A stretch of 64,000 nt of DNA from Nicotiana tabacum (GCF_000715075.1 NC_134096.1:65787026-65851025); one strand, 5' to 3'; counted from the stretch's first letter, positions 1 to 12,004 are shown. The notes: generated by a model not told the origin, from the letters alone. Numbers and translations: made by a program.

Positions 1-445
1 ACACCCATTCGGGTATATAAAAGCTCTAGGGAACAAAGCTTATTTGGCATTGCCCGAATTAAAAGGCCACGACCATTTCGGAATATAAAAGCCCTAGGGC
101 ACAAATCTTATTTGGCATTGACCGAGTTAAAAGGCCACGGCCATTCCTGGATATAAAAGCCCGAGGGCAATTCTGGGATATAAAAGCCCGATGGCACAAA
201 GCTTATTTGGCATTACCTGAATTAAAAGGCTACGGCCATTCCGAGATATAAAAACCCGAGGGCACAAAGTTTATTTGGCATTGCCCGAATTAAAAGGCTA
301 CGGCCATTCCGGGATATAAAAGCTCGAGGGCATAGAGCTTATTTGGCATTGCCCAAATTAAAAAGTTATGGCCATTCTGGGATATAAAAGCCCGAGGGAA
401 CAAAGCTTATTTGGCATTACCCTAATTAAAAAGGCTACGACTGTA
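1..445 (+). repeat. 68-bp tandem repeat in the 3' region of a Tat-lineage element
   Basis: The core ATATAAAAGC recurs at about 14, 83, 151, 178, 246, 314 and 382. The step is 68-69 bp except for one truncated 27-bp unit at 151-178. Each unit also carries CATTGCCCGAATTAAAAGGC-like sequence. The array starts outside the window. Tandem subrepeats in the untranslated region between pol and the 3' LTR are known for Tat-lineage plant Ty3/gypsy elements, and the position here (before an antisense ORF and a 3' LTR) fits that. Confidence 0.85.
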
Positions 446-829
446 TTTAAACGACTCGGAGACACCGCTCGGAGACGTCCGAAATCTGTAACAAAAGGCA
501 CCTTCGGCAAAATTACAGTCTAAGGAATTATGAGTACTTTGGGAAATATTTTCGGTCATACCAAATTTCCACATTCCCTTAAGAAATAAGAAAAATCAAA
601 GGCAAAGCCTGTTCGAAAACCCTGAACAAGACCTAACTATTTAATGCTAAGGCATTTTTATCTTTGCAAAATATAAAAAGAAACGAAACGGAACGGAAAA
701 ACTCAAGAATTATTGAAAAAACTTGTATTATATATGGTCTTTACAAATTCATAACAAGACTTGACAAAAAGAACAAAATACAAAAAAAAAGAAAACAAAA
801 TCGAACAGAGGCACTTAAGCAGCCTAATC

Positions 830-2246
830 CTAGCCAGAGCTCGCCTCGTCACCGCGATTCCCGGGGTCTTTTCCACCCTCGGACCTGCTTGAGTCCTCAG
901 AATCTTCCTCCTCGGGATAGGTCAGCTTCCTGGACTTAGCTTCGAGCACCTTGGCATCCTCGATCTCAACTGATAAGTCAAAACTCCGAGCGTGAACTTC
1001 CTCGAAGGCCTCCATTCGGGATTGCCACTTCATGTGCTAGATGAGATTTTTTACAAGATCCTGGGATGCCTCGGCATCAACCTTATATTGGTCCACCATC
1101 TCATCGGCGTCGGCTTTGACCACTACTGCCACTGACTTGGCCATTTCGATCTCCTTGGCCAGATTGTTTCTATCAGAGGCGGCCAGACCTAAATGCAACT
1201 GGATCTCTTCAACCCTTTTAGTATGAACCTCGGCCCTCTCCTTTGCCACTATAAGTTGAATTACAGTCAAATTTAGTTGTGTCCGAGTAGCCTCTTTTTC
1301 CGAGGCCAGACGATCCATTCTGCCTCTCTATTCCTCGGTCTCAGCTTTGACTATATCCATTTCAGCCTGGAGCTGGGCAATCCTATTGAGTTTTTGCTGG
1401 ACCTGCGAATTTTGACAATCAGTCACCGAATCAAGTTTATCATCACTAACTTTAAAAACTTTTACCTGCTCTACCAAATCAGCATGTTCCCTCCGAGCAA
1501 CTTCCAGCTCGACACGGTGGTTCTTAGCCCCCCCTTCGAACTGCTCACTAAGAAGTTTGAAGGTGTCTCTCTTCTCAGTGATCTCTCGATCTTTAGCTTC
1601 GAGTTGTTTCAATTCATCCCGATACCTTAAAAAGGTCTCGTGATGAAGCACCGAGGCCTATGAGCACAAAAAGAAACATTAAGTTATCTACGAAAACATC
1701 TAAGTGTAAATCAAAAAATCACTTAGGAAAACATGAAGTTACCAGGTTCAGAGCCTATTGTGCTTCGTTGAAGAGGCAGGGTGCACCCACCTTGTTCATA
1801 TTGGCTTGATCATCCTCAGTCACCATGCATCGAAGACAACTAGCCACCCTTACAGGGGCGAAAAGAGCCCAGGCATCCTCCAGAAGGGAAATAACAATGG
1901 TACGTTTTCGATCGGGATATGCACTCGGATCAGGAAATTCATTGACTAATTTCAGGCTCGAGGAAGGCGCTCTTGCTTCCGAGGATTGGCTTTTCCTCAG
2001 TATCTCTAAGCCACCCAACCCGGTGACATCCTCCGTGGCCGTCGAATCCACGCCATTGAAAAAGCTACGGAAAAGGTCATTCGCTCCATGCGCCCCTTCG
2101 ATGGGGTGTTCTTTTGCGGCTTGGGCTTCATTGAACATCGACTCTGTAAATGAGGGCGATTCGGCAATCTCAATCGGGCCAAGTGCTTCACGCATGGCTT
2201 TGCCCGCATCCCGGCAAACTTCAGTTCCTGCCTCTTCCTCGGCCTC
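830..2246 (-). pseudogene. antisense additional ORF of Tat element, C-terminal coiled-coil half (broken)
   Basis: Minus-strand reading frames at 1755-2246, 1328-1651, 1037-1318 and 830-1033 follow one another. They encode a Glu/Lys/Ala-rich heptad-like protein: residues such as LEAKDREITEKRDTFKLLSE and KEIEMAKSVAVV look like a long coiled coil, and an acidic Ser/Glu tail ends with the stop near 830. Stop codons interrupt the frame between 1318 and 1328 and near 1034. The gap 1652-1754 is probably an intron, since the frame resumes with coiled-coil sequence. The N-terminal half lies at 19436-20733, displaced by the Athila insertion. The function of these antisense ORFs is not known. The call rests on position and on the family pattern of coiled-coil/plant-transposon-like proteins in Tat elements. 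Confidence 0.7.
2242..2246. repeat. target-site duplication GCCTC (left) of Athila element
   Basis: GCCTC directly precedes the LTR start TGATC at 2247. The same five bases follow the other LTR end at 19431-19435. A 5-bp duplication is the normal Ty3/gypsy insertion mark. Confidence 0.93.
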
Positions 2247-3168
2247 TGATCTCTATCTAATTTCACACCGCAACTCAAGGTTATGAAACGGCCGATTGCA
2301 ATAGTAGTACCCAACAAGAGTCGGGGTCGATTTCCACAGGAAGTTATGAATGGGTGTTAGGCGTATGTATTGTAGTACTTGAGTTTGGAATACCTCAATT
2401 TACACTTCCACAAATTGGGGTTGATTCTATGTATAAGTTAAACTAACATTACAAAGTTAAGAAATAAAACTAAGAGAATTGTTTTTGTTGTTTTTCAAGT
2501 TTTGTAAAAAGCCTAGGGCTATGGCCATTACCTAGGTGTTTGCCTAATGGGATATAAACCTTAATGCTTATTTTATTGATCAGGGTGTATTATAGCAATC
2601 AACTCTCAATTACCCACTCAATACCTCTCGGTCAGAGAGTGATTTTTCCCAATTTGGCTTTCTCAAGTCCAAATGGGTATTGCACGAAACGGCTGATAAA
2701 ATCTCAAGTCGGGTTATTACTATCTCTAGGTTGAACCCTTTGATTGGGATTATCAATCTCTCGATTGACCCAATTTCTTATTAGCCAAGTTTTCCTAGAC
2801 TAAATCTTTCTTTCTCAAGTAGAGACTAAGTCAATTAGGCATGAACTAATATTTGCAACCATTAATTTTACAAATTAAAGCATAGACAATGCTAAATAAT
2901 AAATACTCAACCATAAACAAGTATTAAGTTAAACACCCATAAGGTTTACACACTAGGGTTGGGTGACAACCCTAGTAAAAATCTAGCTACTCATGCTTGG
3001 ATTTGAAGAAATAGATTAAGAAATGATAAATAAACTCATATTGTGAAATCAAAATGATAAATTCTATGTTAAAATATCCCAAAATATGAAAAACTACTAA
3101 AAGAAGTAAAGAGAAACGACTACTGTAGTTGCTGATGTCAAAAATTGACCTAATTTGGTGAAACTCTT

Positions 3169-3177
3169 CTATTTATA
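3169..3177 (-). promoter_or_regulatory. TATA box of Athila 3' LTR
   Basis: The minus strand reads TATAAATAGAAGAG directly downstream of the GCGG-type array. The same box is at 18802-18810 in the 5' LTR. Confidence 0.7.
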
Positions 3178-3220
3178 CAAAGCTGACAATTTCGGACAAA
3201 AGTGCCCTTCGAGAGGTTCT

Positions 3221-3600
3221 GCGGCCGCACAATTCCATGTGCGGTCCGCAAAATTCTTCAACTTGTCAGGACATGGAGGTCTGGGGCCGCATAATTTTGA
3301 TCTGCGACCGCGAGGCATTGTTTCTGCGGTCTGCAGATTTGTAACTGCGGTCGTAACTTTGGTTCTGCGGTCCGCACTTTTACTTTTGTGGCCGCAAGGC
3401 ATTTCTTCTGCGGCCGCACAATTCTTGTGCGGTCCGCACTTCTGAGGGATTTGGAACTTGAAAATTTTCACATTCTCTGAACTTTGTTCCTAGCCCAACT
3501 TTTGCGGTTGCACAATTCATGTGCGGTTCACACTTTGCACAAAAGTCTGCTAGACTTTCCTTCATCATCTGCGGCCGCATATGAAATTTTGCGGTCCGCA
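3221..3600 (-). promoter_or_regulatory. phased GCGG(C/T)CCGC-type palindrome array in U3 of 3' LTR
   Basis: Related 8-9 bp near-palindromes (GCGGCCGC, GCGGTCCGC and decayed forms) start at about 3221, 3241, 3283, 3304, 3326, 3347, 3367, 3388, 3410, 3429, 3504, 3523, 3571 and 3591. Most steps are 19-22 bp, two turns of the helix. They lie in an otherwise AT-rich sequence just upstream of the TATA box. A regulatory role is inferred from position and phasing. Confidence 0.6.
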
Positions 3601-3797
3601 CTTTGTGAGCTTCTGTGCCTTTTATTGCCTTGAGTGTAGATTACTCCTTTTTTGAGTTGGATTTCAGCTCGGGAGTTCATCTTTCAATATTCATGCAGTT
3701 TAGCACATTTCATCAGTTTCGGGAACATAATTCAATGCTTTTAGACTAAAATAAAAGTCAAAAGGTGCTAATAAGTAGTCAAAATCTCCACTTATCA

Positions 3798-3809
3798 ACT
3801 CCCCCAAAC
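3798..3809 (-). other. Athila polypurine tract
   Basis: The minus strand reads GTTTGGGGGAGT directly before the 3' LTR start TGATAAG. This is the expected plus-strand priming site. Confidence 0.8.
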
Positions 3810-4681
3810 ATAAGTCTTTGCTTGTCCTCAAGCAAATAAAATAGTTACCACCTCTACAAGTTAAGGGCCATTCTACCCAATCAAAGGTACGTCATTCACA
3901 CATCAATTGGGTACAACAATTACCCAAACTACTTATGTATTATCAATAAGGCTATTAGTTAAACGTTTATGCACATATAGTTCTAATGTGACACTTGAGC
4001 ATCAAGAGTTGAATTTATTCATTAAGGAAGCTCGCTCTTTCATGTAGGTCATTGTGGATCCCAAACTCCTCCTCCTCCACTCTCTGTTTTTCTATCTCAC
4101 TTAAGAATTTTAGCACTCAATCAAAACAAAGATTTGCAAAAGGTTCTCTCATCTCTCTCAAGAGAATGTCGCAAGTACGACTTTAAGTACCATAGGCTTG
4201 CCCCTCATATATATATCGCCACTAATGTAAGCTCACTCAACTTAAAATCACGTAGGGCTTTTTCGGAATGTAATGAAAGCTTTTGGACTAAGGTTGAATA
4301 TACTATGGTAGAGCGGGTTCACCTTTCCTTAAGCACTCCATTTTTTTGTTATCGGCTCATGCCTTGCCACTTCTTTGAGGCACTTTCTTTTCCTTGGGGA
4401 ACTAGAGATACTTAGCATTACTCTTTCTTGATCATGACATTCATTTTCTCCCTCTTTGATTTCTCCATGCTTTGTATCATTACTTTATCTTCGCATCCCT
4501 TCAACTCCTCCACTTATTCACTTTCTTTTTCATTTTTATTTTTGTTCTTCCCTTTTCTTGCCTTTCCTTCTCATAATTTCTTTTCTCTTTTGTGCCTTTA
4601 TACCTCTTTCAATCTCCTCGTCTCTCCCCCAAACTTACGTTTTTATCCAATTGTATCACAAGAGTGTTTAGAGGTGGAGAA
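3810..4681 (-). other. Athila 3' non-coding region, distal part
   Basis: This stretch lies between the polypurine tract and the inserted solo LTR. It has long pyrimidine-rich runs on the plus strand (4430-4640). The reading frames here are low-complexity and I see no recognisable protein. It continues at 8267-9297 on the other side of the solo LTR. Confidence 0.6.
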
Positions 4682-5535
4682 TGTGATGACACAAAATGTC
4701 ATCTTTAAATTTAATGATTAATTATGTGATCTAAGCACTATTTACCATTACTCGACTTGAGTGTGCAGTCCGTAAAAAAATTTCGGAAAAGTTTTCAGGT
4801 GAAAAATGGATTAAAATGTGAATTAGAGCTTTAAAACTCAACTGAGTTGACTTTGGTCAACATTTTGAGCAAACAGACTCGGATAAGTGTTTTGACAATT
4901 TTGGTAGGTCTGTATCGTGATTTGGGACTTAGGCGTATGCCCGGAATCAAATTCCGAGGTCCCTAGCCAGAGATATGAAATTTTGATGAAAAATTAAAAG
5001 TTTAAGTTTAAATAGTGACCGGATGCCAAATTATGTGCAAACGACCCCGGAATAAAATTTTGATGATTTCAACAGCTCCGTATGGTGATTTTGGACTTAG
5101 GAGCGTGATCGGAATTTTATTTGGAAGTCCGTAGTAGAATTAGGCTTGAAATGCCGAAAGTTTAATTTTTGGGAAGTTTGACCGAGGGCTTGACTTTTTG
5201 GTATCGGGGTCGAAATCCGATTCTGAAAATTTTCATAGCTCAGTTATATCATTTATGACTTGTGTGCAAAATTTGAAGTCATTCCGAATTGATTTGATGT
5301 GTTTCGACACAAGATATAGAATTTGAAAGTTCAAAGTTCATTGATTTTGATTTGAGGTGTGATTCGTCGTTTTGATGTTGTTTGATGTAGTTTGAAGGCT
5401 CAACTAAGTTCGTATGGTATTTTGGGACATGTTGGAATAATTGGTTAAGGTCCCGAGGGTCTCGGGTGGATTTCGGAAGGTAAACGGAATGGATTTCGGA
5501 CAAAGTACTGGAAATTTCTGTTTGCAGAAATTTCT

Positions 5536-6130
5536 GTTGCAGAAATTCCGTGCATGGAGCCAAGTTTGGAAGTTTATATCTCGCAATGCATAAGGAATCA
5601 GAAAATGCGCAAAACATGAAAGATGTAGTCATTGGATTATAGGTTCCAGAAAGTTAAACTATGCATTATTTGGACATTTGTACAGAAAGTTATGATGGAT
5701 TGAATGAAGGCTGGTAGAGCAGTTTCGCCAGAAATTTCGCCAGAAATTCTGATGCATGCAACCGACTTTGGGAGCTTATATCTCGCAATGCATAAGGAAT
5801 CGGAATAATTGCAAAACATGAAAGTTGTAGTCGGTCAATTCTAGTTTCCATAAAGTTAAACCATTTATCATTTGGACATTTGTACAAAATGTGATGATCG
5901 ATTGACTGAAGCTGCTACTGCAGATTTTTGCTACAGCAGTGTGCATCGCCAGAAATTTCGCCAGAAATTCTGATACATGCAGCCGACTTTGGGAGCTTAT
6001 ATCTCGCAATGCATAAGGAATCAGAATAATTTTAAAACATGAAAGTTGTAGTCGATAGATTCTAGTTTCTAGAAAGTTAAACCATTTATCATTTGGACAT
6101 TTATACATAAAGTTATGATCAATTGAAGTA
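5536..6130 (+). repeat. about 203-221 bp tandem subrepeats (3 copies) in the solo LTR
   Basis: The phrase TATATCTCGCAATGCATAAGG recurs near 5573, 5776 and 5997, each time followed by an ATGAAAGTTGTAGTC-like segment and by TCATTTGGACATTT. Copies are diverged by substitutions and small indels. Confidence 0.8.
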
Positions 6131-7154
6131 AGACTGGTAGAGCTATTTCTGGTGGACTCTTACTGACGAAAAATGGACTTTTAGTGACGGATTGGCAGAA
6201 ACTTAAGGACCAAAAAATGGTTATTTCATTCATTTCGTTTTGGATTTTTGGAGCACGGTTCTTGGGCGATTTTTGGGCGATTTTCACGGGAAAACATTGG
6301 GGTAAGTGTTCCTTATCCTATATTGATTATATTTCATGATTCCATACTCATTTACATCATGAATCCGTGAATTTATGAAAGAAAAATCAAGATTTTTGCA
6401 AAATCTTCCAAAAACGAAAATTTAAGATTTGGAGGTCGAGTTGTTATCGGATTTTGGTAAAATTGGTATGGGTGGACTCGTAATTGAATGGGTTGTCGAA
6501 TTTTATAAGTTTCGCCGGATTCCGAGATGTGGGCCCCACGAGCAAATTTTGAGCTAATTTTGGATTTTAATGAAAATGTAATATTTTCTTATGAAATTGA
6601 TTACTATAATTTTTGTTGACTGTATCGAATTAATTATGACTAGATACGAGTCGATCGGAGTCGAAAAATCGAGGAAAAAGCATAATACTTGGTTAAATTG
6701 GAGCAAGTCGAGGTAAGTGACTTGTCTAACCTTGTGTGGGGGAAATTTCCCCTAGGATTGGTATTGATGTGATTATTGAAATGTGTTGAAAGTTGTGTGC
6801 ACGAGGTGACGAGTGTGTACACGGGTTAAATTGCGAAAGATTATATTTTTAAATTGTGTAGATCACTGTTGCGCATTTATTAAATTATTTTATCTTGTTA
6901 TATTCTTCATCATTGATGTGAGATATATACTTCAAATTTGTTTCATCTTTTTTTACTAATTGTTTTACCTGTTTAGTTGAAACTTGGTTTCTTTTATTCT
7001 GTGCATTATTTGAAGGTTGATTTTTTTTAAATTAAATATTATTAATATGAAGTATTTGACATTTCTAAACTTGATATTGAAGCAACGTAGTAAAGATTTT
7101 GAAATATTATTTTCCTAAATTATTTACTCCTAAATATTTTTATACTCATTGTGA

Positions 7155-7310
7155 GGGAGCCGTGAGCTCTTTATTGTGGAAGAATATTATTGATGAATTA
7201 TTTTGACATGAGCTGTGAGCTCTTTATTGTGGAAAACTATTATTGATGATTTATTTTGGCATGAGCCGTGAGCTCTTTATTGTGGAAAAATATTGTTGTT
7301 GAATTATTTT
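7155..7310 (+). repeat. 53-bp tandem subrepeat (3 copies) in the solo LTR
   Basis: GTGAGCTCTTTATTGTGG recurs near 7162, 7215 and 7268, a step of 53 bp. It is followed at 7370-7500 by short GCATGCGGTG(G)TATAAGG-like repeats. Confidence 0.75.
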
Positions 7311-8266
7311 GGCAAGTTAAATTATTTGAGCACTTGAGGTGCAAATTGTGATATATTGTGATATTGATACGCATGCGGTGGTATAAGGTCTGGGTGTTGA
7401 AACGCATGCGGTGAGATAAGGGTGGCTTGATATGCGTGGCTAGTAGGGGAACTACTAGAAGTCATGCGGTGTGATAAGGGTGGCTAAAACGCGGGATGCT
7501 ATTTCGGGAAAAATATTTTCTTTAAATAAATTGTGAAGGCTCCCGCGGTGATATAAGAAAATGAGATATTGTAAAATTATTTATGATTTGGGACTACGAG
7601 GCGGTAACTCGGGAGTGCCCTTGTTGATATTGATTTATGGCCGTAGTTGCCTTTGATTATTATTGTGATTTTCATAAAGTTGAAGGAAATTCTGTTTTGA
7701 TTTCCACGAGATATTATTTGCAATTATTTGGTGTCATTAAATGTGACATACTATTTGATTCATTTTCAATGTCATTTTATTTTACTACATTGATAAACAT
7801 TTTACCATGCCATTATTATATTCCAGTAGGGCCTCACCTGACCTCGTCACTACTCTACCGAGGTTAGGCTTGGCACTTACTGGGTACCGCTGTGGTGTAC
7901 TCATACTACGCTTCTGCACATCTTTTTGTGCAGATCCAGGTACATTTTACCAGCCTAGACATCATTGAGTTACCTGCGCACGGAGACTTCGAGGTATATC
8001 TGCCAGCGTCCGCAGACTCCGGAGTCCCCTTCTATCATTTTATGTTGCTTCCTTATATTTTATCTAGACCTTGACATATAGAGACATTGAGAATAAATTC
8101 TTAGAAGCTTGTGACTTATTTCTACCGGGTTTTGGGAGTTGAAATTGTTTGAATTGTAGTTTATTTATTTCAGATATTTATTATTATTCCGCATTGATAG
8201 GCTTACCTAGTCTTAGAGACTAGGTGCCATCACGACATCCTATGGAGGGAATTTGGGGTTGTGACA

Positions 8267-9297
8267 GGTGCCGAGAGAGGGTCACGACAAAATGGGTAAA
8301 GGCTTGTAACATGGTTATCAAATGAGAAAGGCTCGAGGATCAAATGGGTATACTAGGGATAACAACATTGGTGGACAATGGAAAAATTAAAGTGGGTCAA
8401 GGAAAGACTACAATCACTTCTCAAGCCAAGCAAAACTTAAGATTTCGCCTTGAAACACATTTGGGGAAGTTCTAGACCATTCGCACGGGTACTTGGACTT
8501 GCAACAAAAACATCTCACCTCTCAAGCAACTGGATTGTTAAAAATGATAGAGTCGAGGACCCACAACGACCATATTCAAGATTGAAAATCACTATGGTTC
8601 AATTAAATCACTCGATGATTTCCTAAGTCAACATCAGAGTCACAAAGTCACTAATTAGAGTTATTTCTTTCCAAAAACCTTGTTTTTAACCATAAGCACG
8701 TAGTTAAGTGTGTTGGTACCAAGGAAAGCATGTTTGACTCTTCAAGCATGACTTAATTAGGTTTTTTTTTCATTACTACTACTATTATTACTTAAACACC
8801 AAAACGAACTCATTCCCTTAATAAGGTTATCATGTCATCCATCGTTGGGAAGAGTCACCCGGTTTACACAAAAGCTACCTTTGGAAAGAATCGTGACATT
8901 AAGAAAACCAAAGGCTTATTATCTACTAAAACACAAAAAGATGCTATTAAATTAGAAAGAAGCTACTAATTCAAAAAGAACCTAAGTAGTTAAACACTAG
9001 CTAATAAGAGGACACATGTAAAGAAGCTACAAAGCAAAAAACTATCGAAAGCATAACGAATATACATAATGAAAGAAGATAAATACATAATGAGAGAGGA
9101 AAAGAGAGAATATATACAGAATAAGGAAAAATAAGAATATACTGTCAGTTATTACAAACCAAATGTCTCAGAATCATCAAAATATATCAAATAAACTCCA
9201 CCCCCTAGAATAAGAATAAGCATTGTCCTCAATGCTTAAAAATAAGAGTAAAGGAAGGGTAAGAGTGAAGAAAACTCCTTATAGCTCCTTGGCCATC
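8267..9297 (-). other. Athila 3' non-coding region, proximal part
   Basis: This is the stretch between the end of the env-like frame and the solo LTR. It is AT-rich with no open frame resembling a known protein. Confidence 0.6.
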
Positions 9298-11220
9298 TAT
9301 GTGTCCACAGCGTCACCGGCCTCAGCCTCATCCAACATGATTTCATCATCCTCAACTCCGGGAGTGACTGGGTTGGTGAACATCTGACGTACTGCCTTGG
9401 TAGTGTCAACAACAATGTCTGGCTCCTTAGACTGGCCAGCTGGTGCTGTTTGTGCTGTAGGATCTGGGTCTGGATGGTGCTAGTCAATCAACATGTCAAA
9501 TGTAATGTCTCTGGCTACTACAAGCTTGGTAACCTGTCTCTGGAGCTTTTCTACTGACTTCTTGGAGGCCTGGGACTTCCACATCTTCTTCACTTCCTTG
9601 CCCATCTCTTCTATCACTGACCCATGCTGCATCAAAGTGGCCATGATTGTGTTCTGATTCTCCAAGAGCTTCTTAAGAGTTTCTTCAACTGTGGGGGGAA
9701 TCTGGGGTGCCGGAATGGAGGAGTGTGCTGCAACATTATTGGATATGTTAGATAGATTTGTAGTAGCTTTCTGCATCCAGTTGTTGAGGCTCATTAGTGT
9801 TTTGGAGACTCGCAACGCAGATAGTGGAGTAGTGGGCATCGGCACCGGCTTTAAAGCTGAGGTGGAACCTGTAGTGGGGGCTGCTAGAGGCACTGAGGCC
9901 GAAGGTGGGGGTATAGCTGCTGCACTGGCTGAAGGCTCTGCTGAAGTGGATGGCATGTCGACTATCTCTGTAGCTACCACCGATGGCTTATCAGACTGGC
10001 CTATGGTGGTAGTCGGCTGACCCTTTTTCTTAGGGTTGTGTGCATCCATAAACAAATACCATGAGAAGGGATTCTTCGCCTGCACCTTCATATTAAAATC
10101 TCTCGGATCCACCTGTGCATCTGTAAGATACTCATTAATGGTGTTGGGATACAGGTAGGAGGTATTAGCTTGCCTGCCGACCACAGATATGTTGGCCGAC
10201 ATCATGGCACCCACATTGATCGGGTACCCGGCCATGATGGAGGCGACTAGAACTACCCACGCTATAGGAAGATTTGTCTCATTCTGAGACGGGTCGAGTC
10301 GGCTACATACAAAGGTCTGTCATCCTTCGCCTCGAAACTCAGGGTGTGTCTATGAATAGACACCCCTATTGTAATCCATGGTGGTGGTGGTGGCCCAGGA
10401 GCTGCCAGAATCTCAGAGAGACACGGGCGAGCTGCATCCCCCATTGCCAATTTCTCCAAATACTGTGTGGGCTCAACAACATCAAACCCCAAGTAGGTGT
10501 TCAATGTGTGTTGGTCAAAATGCACTTTCACGTTCCTCACTTTTGTTACCTTTGCCCCTTTCTTGATGTGTGCCACATTGGCGTAGAACTCCCGGACAAG
10601 GTATTCCTTCACGTCCACTACGCTCTGGGTTAATCACATCCACCTCTTCCACTCTCGAAACTGCCTCAAGACTGCCGGATTATACTATTCAAGATCTTAC
10701 AATTAGAGCTGTCGCTCAAGAGTGAGCGATCTTACTAGCCACCACCCACGGAAGCTAGTGAAGGTAGCCAGACTGACGAACCGGTCCTCCCAGACCTCTT
10801 TATTATTTGACCGCTCATGGTCGGCAATTGTAGAATCCCCCCTCGGCCATAATCTGGGATATCATCAATTGTAGTTGCTGGTTCCTTAGGGGCAGGTGTA
10901 GAGGAGGGCTCGGAAGCCTTACTAGTACTTTTTGAACCCTCAGAGGTGCTATGTGATATGGAAGGCTAATCCCGGAGTTGATACCTTCCCGATGGCTTTG
11001 ATTGGACAACCGGAAGCTATTAAACCGAGTTGCCCTCCGATGCTTCCCTAGATGGGGTATAAGAACTGGATTCGGAGGGCTATGCATTTCTCCCTTGACC
11101 GGCTATAGCCTTCTTTGAGATTATCTTTTGGAGGGCGAGGGGTAAAGTACTCTTACCTCGACCCCTGGAAGGTTCACCCCTCCCCTTTGAAGTATCACCT
11201 CTGCCTCGAGATCTAACCAT
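9298..11220 (-). pseudogene. Athila env-like ORF (broken)
   Basis: The likely start is ATG at 11220 (minus), giving a basic Arg/Gly-rich start MVRSRGRGDTSKGRG. The first part is interrupted by several stops down to about 10619. The central part (10618-10262) contains VKVHFDQHTLNTYLGFDVVE, typical of the plant-transposon-protein domain found after pol in Athila-type elements. A frameshift near 10258 leads into 10235-9480, which has a Pro/Ala/Ser-rich middle and a heptad-like C-terminal part (LEKLLENQNTIMATL-like). An in-frame TAG near 9481 is followed by an acidic tail to about 9298. The family is called env-like from its position; no envelope function is shown. Upstream are a TATA box and a candidate intron. 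Confidence 0.75.
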
Positions 11221-11223
11221 TTT

Positions 11224-12004
11224 CTGTACCAAGAAAAAGTAGGTGTCAGTTGTAATTCAAGTTCAAACATACAAGAACACACCAGAGAGACAATGAACAA
11301 TACAGTGTAAAACATGCTTTCAAGATAGGGAGTGCGGTCCGCAGAATTATCAGTGCGGCCGCAAACTGGGCATTGCGGACCACACAATTTAACCTTGCAG
11401 TCGCAGAGTTGGAATTGTGGTCCGCACAATTATCAGTGCGGCCGCAGTATTGGATTGCAGTTCGCACAATTGTTATTGTGGCCGCAGCTCAGATACCACC
11501 AATATGCCCACTATCTAATAACAGAGAATGGGCTATTTTGCGGACGCAATCACTTTTCTGCAGTCCGCATATTTTCCATTGCGGCCGCACATGTGAGTCA
11601 TCAAGTTGACAACTATCTGATAATATAGAACTAGTTGTTTTGTGGCCACGATAGGATTTTTGTTGTCCGCACATCTTTCATTATGGCCGCAGAATCATGC
11701 TTGACTAATGTGCCCTAATTTCAACATCTACGGATCACACAATTTCTTGTGTGGCCTAGATTTCAATATAACTATGATCAGAGTTCTAGGGTTTGCAATT
11801 TTTGCACAAATTTGACATGTGGGTCGTGTATAATCATGAAAACCTATTTACCCATTCGCCATAGAGCAAGTATTACTTGACCCACTACAGTTTTAACCCC
11901 ACATGGCTGTATAATTGAATTTTAATGACAATTGGCCTAAAACAAACTAACAAGTTGTAAATTAAACTAAAATTTGAAAAATTTTACAAGTAATTGAGGC
12001 ATAC
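11224..12004 (-). other. candidate intron in leader of env-like transcript
   Basis: Read on the minus strand, CATATCTG is followed by GTATGCCTC (donor, 12004), and a pyrimidine-rich CTTTTTCTTGGTACAG (acceptor, 11224) stands four bases before the env-like ATG. The 781-bp segment between would leave the ATG close to a TATA-driven leader. This is a prediction from splice-site appearance only. Confidence 0.45.
11335..11690 (-). repeat. phased GCGG-type array inside the candidate intron
   Basis: Sites start at 11335, 11355, 11375, 11397, 11417, 11438, 11457 and 11478 (steps 20, 20, 22, 20, 21, 19, 21), then 11540, 11560, 11581 and 11642, 11662, 11683. Core forms are GCGGTCCGC, GCGGCCGC and GTGGTCCGC. 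This is the most regular of the arrays in the window. Confidence 0.75.

Larger units (their letters stand above)
2247..3797 (-). repeat. Athila 3' LTR (1551 bp)
   Basis: On the plus strand it runs from TGATCTCTATC to CCACTTATCA and is closely similar along its length to 17908-19430. In element orientation the U3 (high coordinates) holds the GCGGCCGC-type array at 3221-3600, followed by a TATA box at 3169-3177. Compared with the other LTR it has an extra segment of about 24 bp near 3141-3164, bordered by TCAAA. Confidence 0.92.
4682..8266 (+). mobile_element. solo LTR (about 3.6 kb) of a chromovirus-type Ty3/gypsy element, inside the Athila element
   Basis: It begins TGTGATGACACAAAATGTC and ends GGGGTTGTGACA, as the LTRs of initiator-Met-primed elements elsewhere in this window do. 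No primer site or interior follows: the sequence returns directly to Athila at 8267. It contains the conserved LTR landmarks GAGGTAAGTGACTTG (6711), CCTCGTCACTACTCTACCGA (about 7841) and TTTGTGCAGATCCAGG (7925). A clean 5-bp target duplication is not seen: GGTG occurs at 4673-4676 and 8267-8270, but the left copy is followed by extra bases (GAGAA) resembling a polypurine tract end. Confidence 0.8.

Noticed and set aside
1..445. Regularly spaced repeats that could suggest a CRISPR array
   Set aside because: The units are contiguous 68-bp tandem copies without unique spacers, in plant retroelement DNA.
4428..4721. Plus-strand Phe/Ser-rich ORF resembling membrane segments
   Set aside because: The sequence is a pyrimidine-rich low-complexity run in the Athila 3' non-coding region, opposite to the element direction.
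9691..10020. 109-codon plus-strand ORF, Gly/Ala-rich
   Set aside because: It is the antisense shadow of the Pro/Ala/Ser-rich part of the env-like frame on the minus strand.
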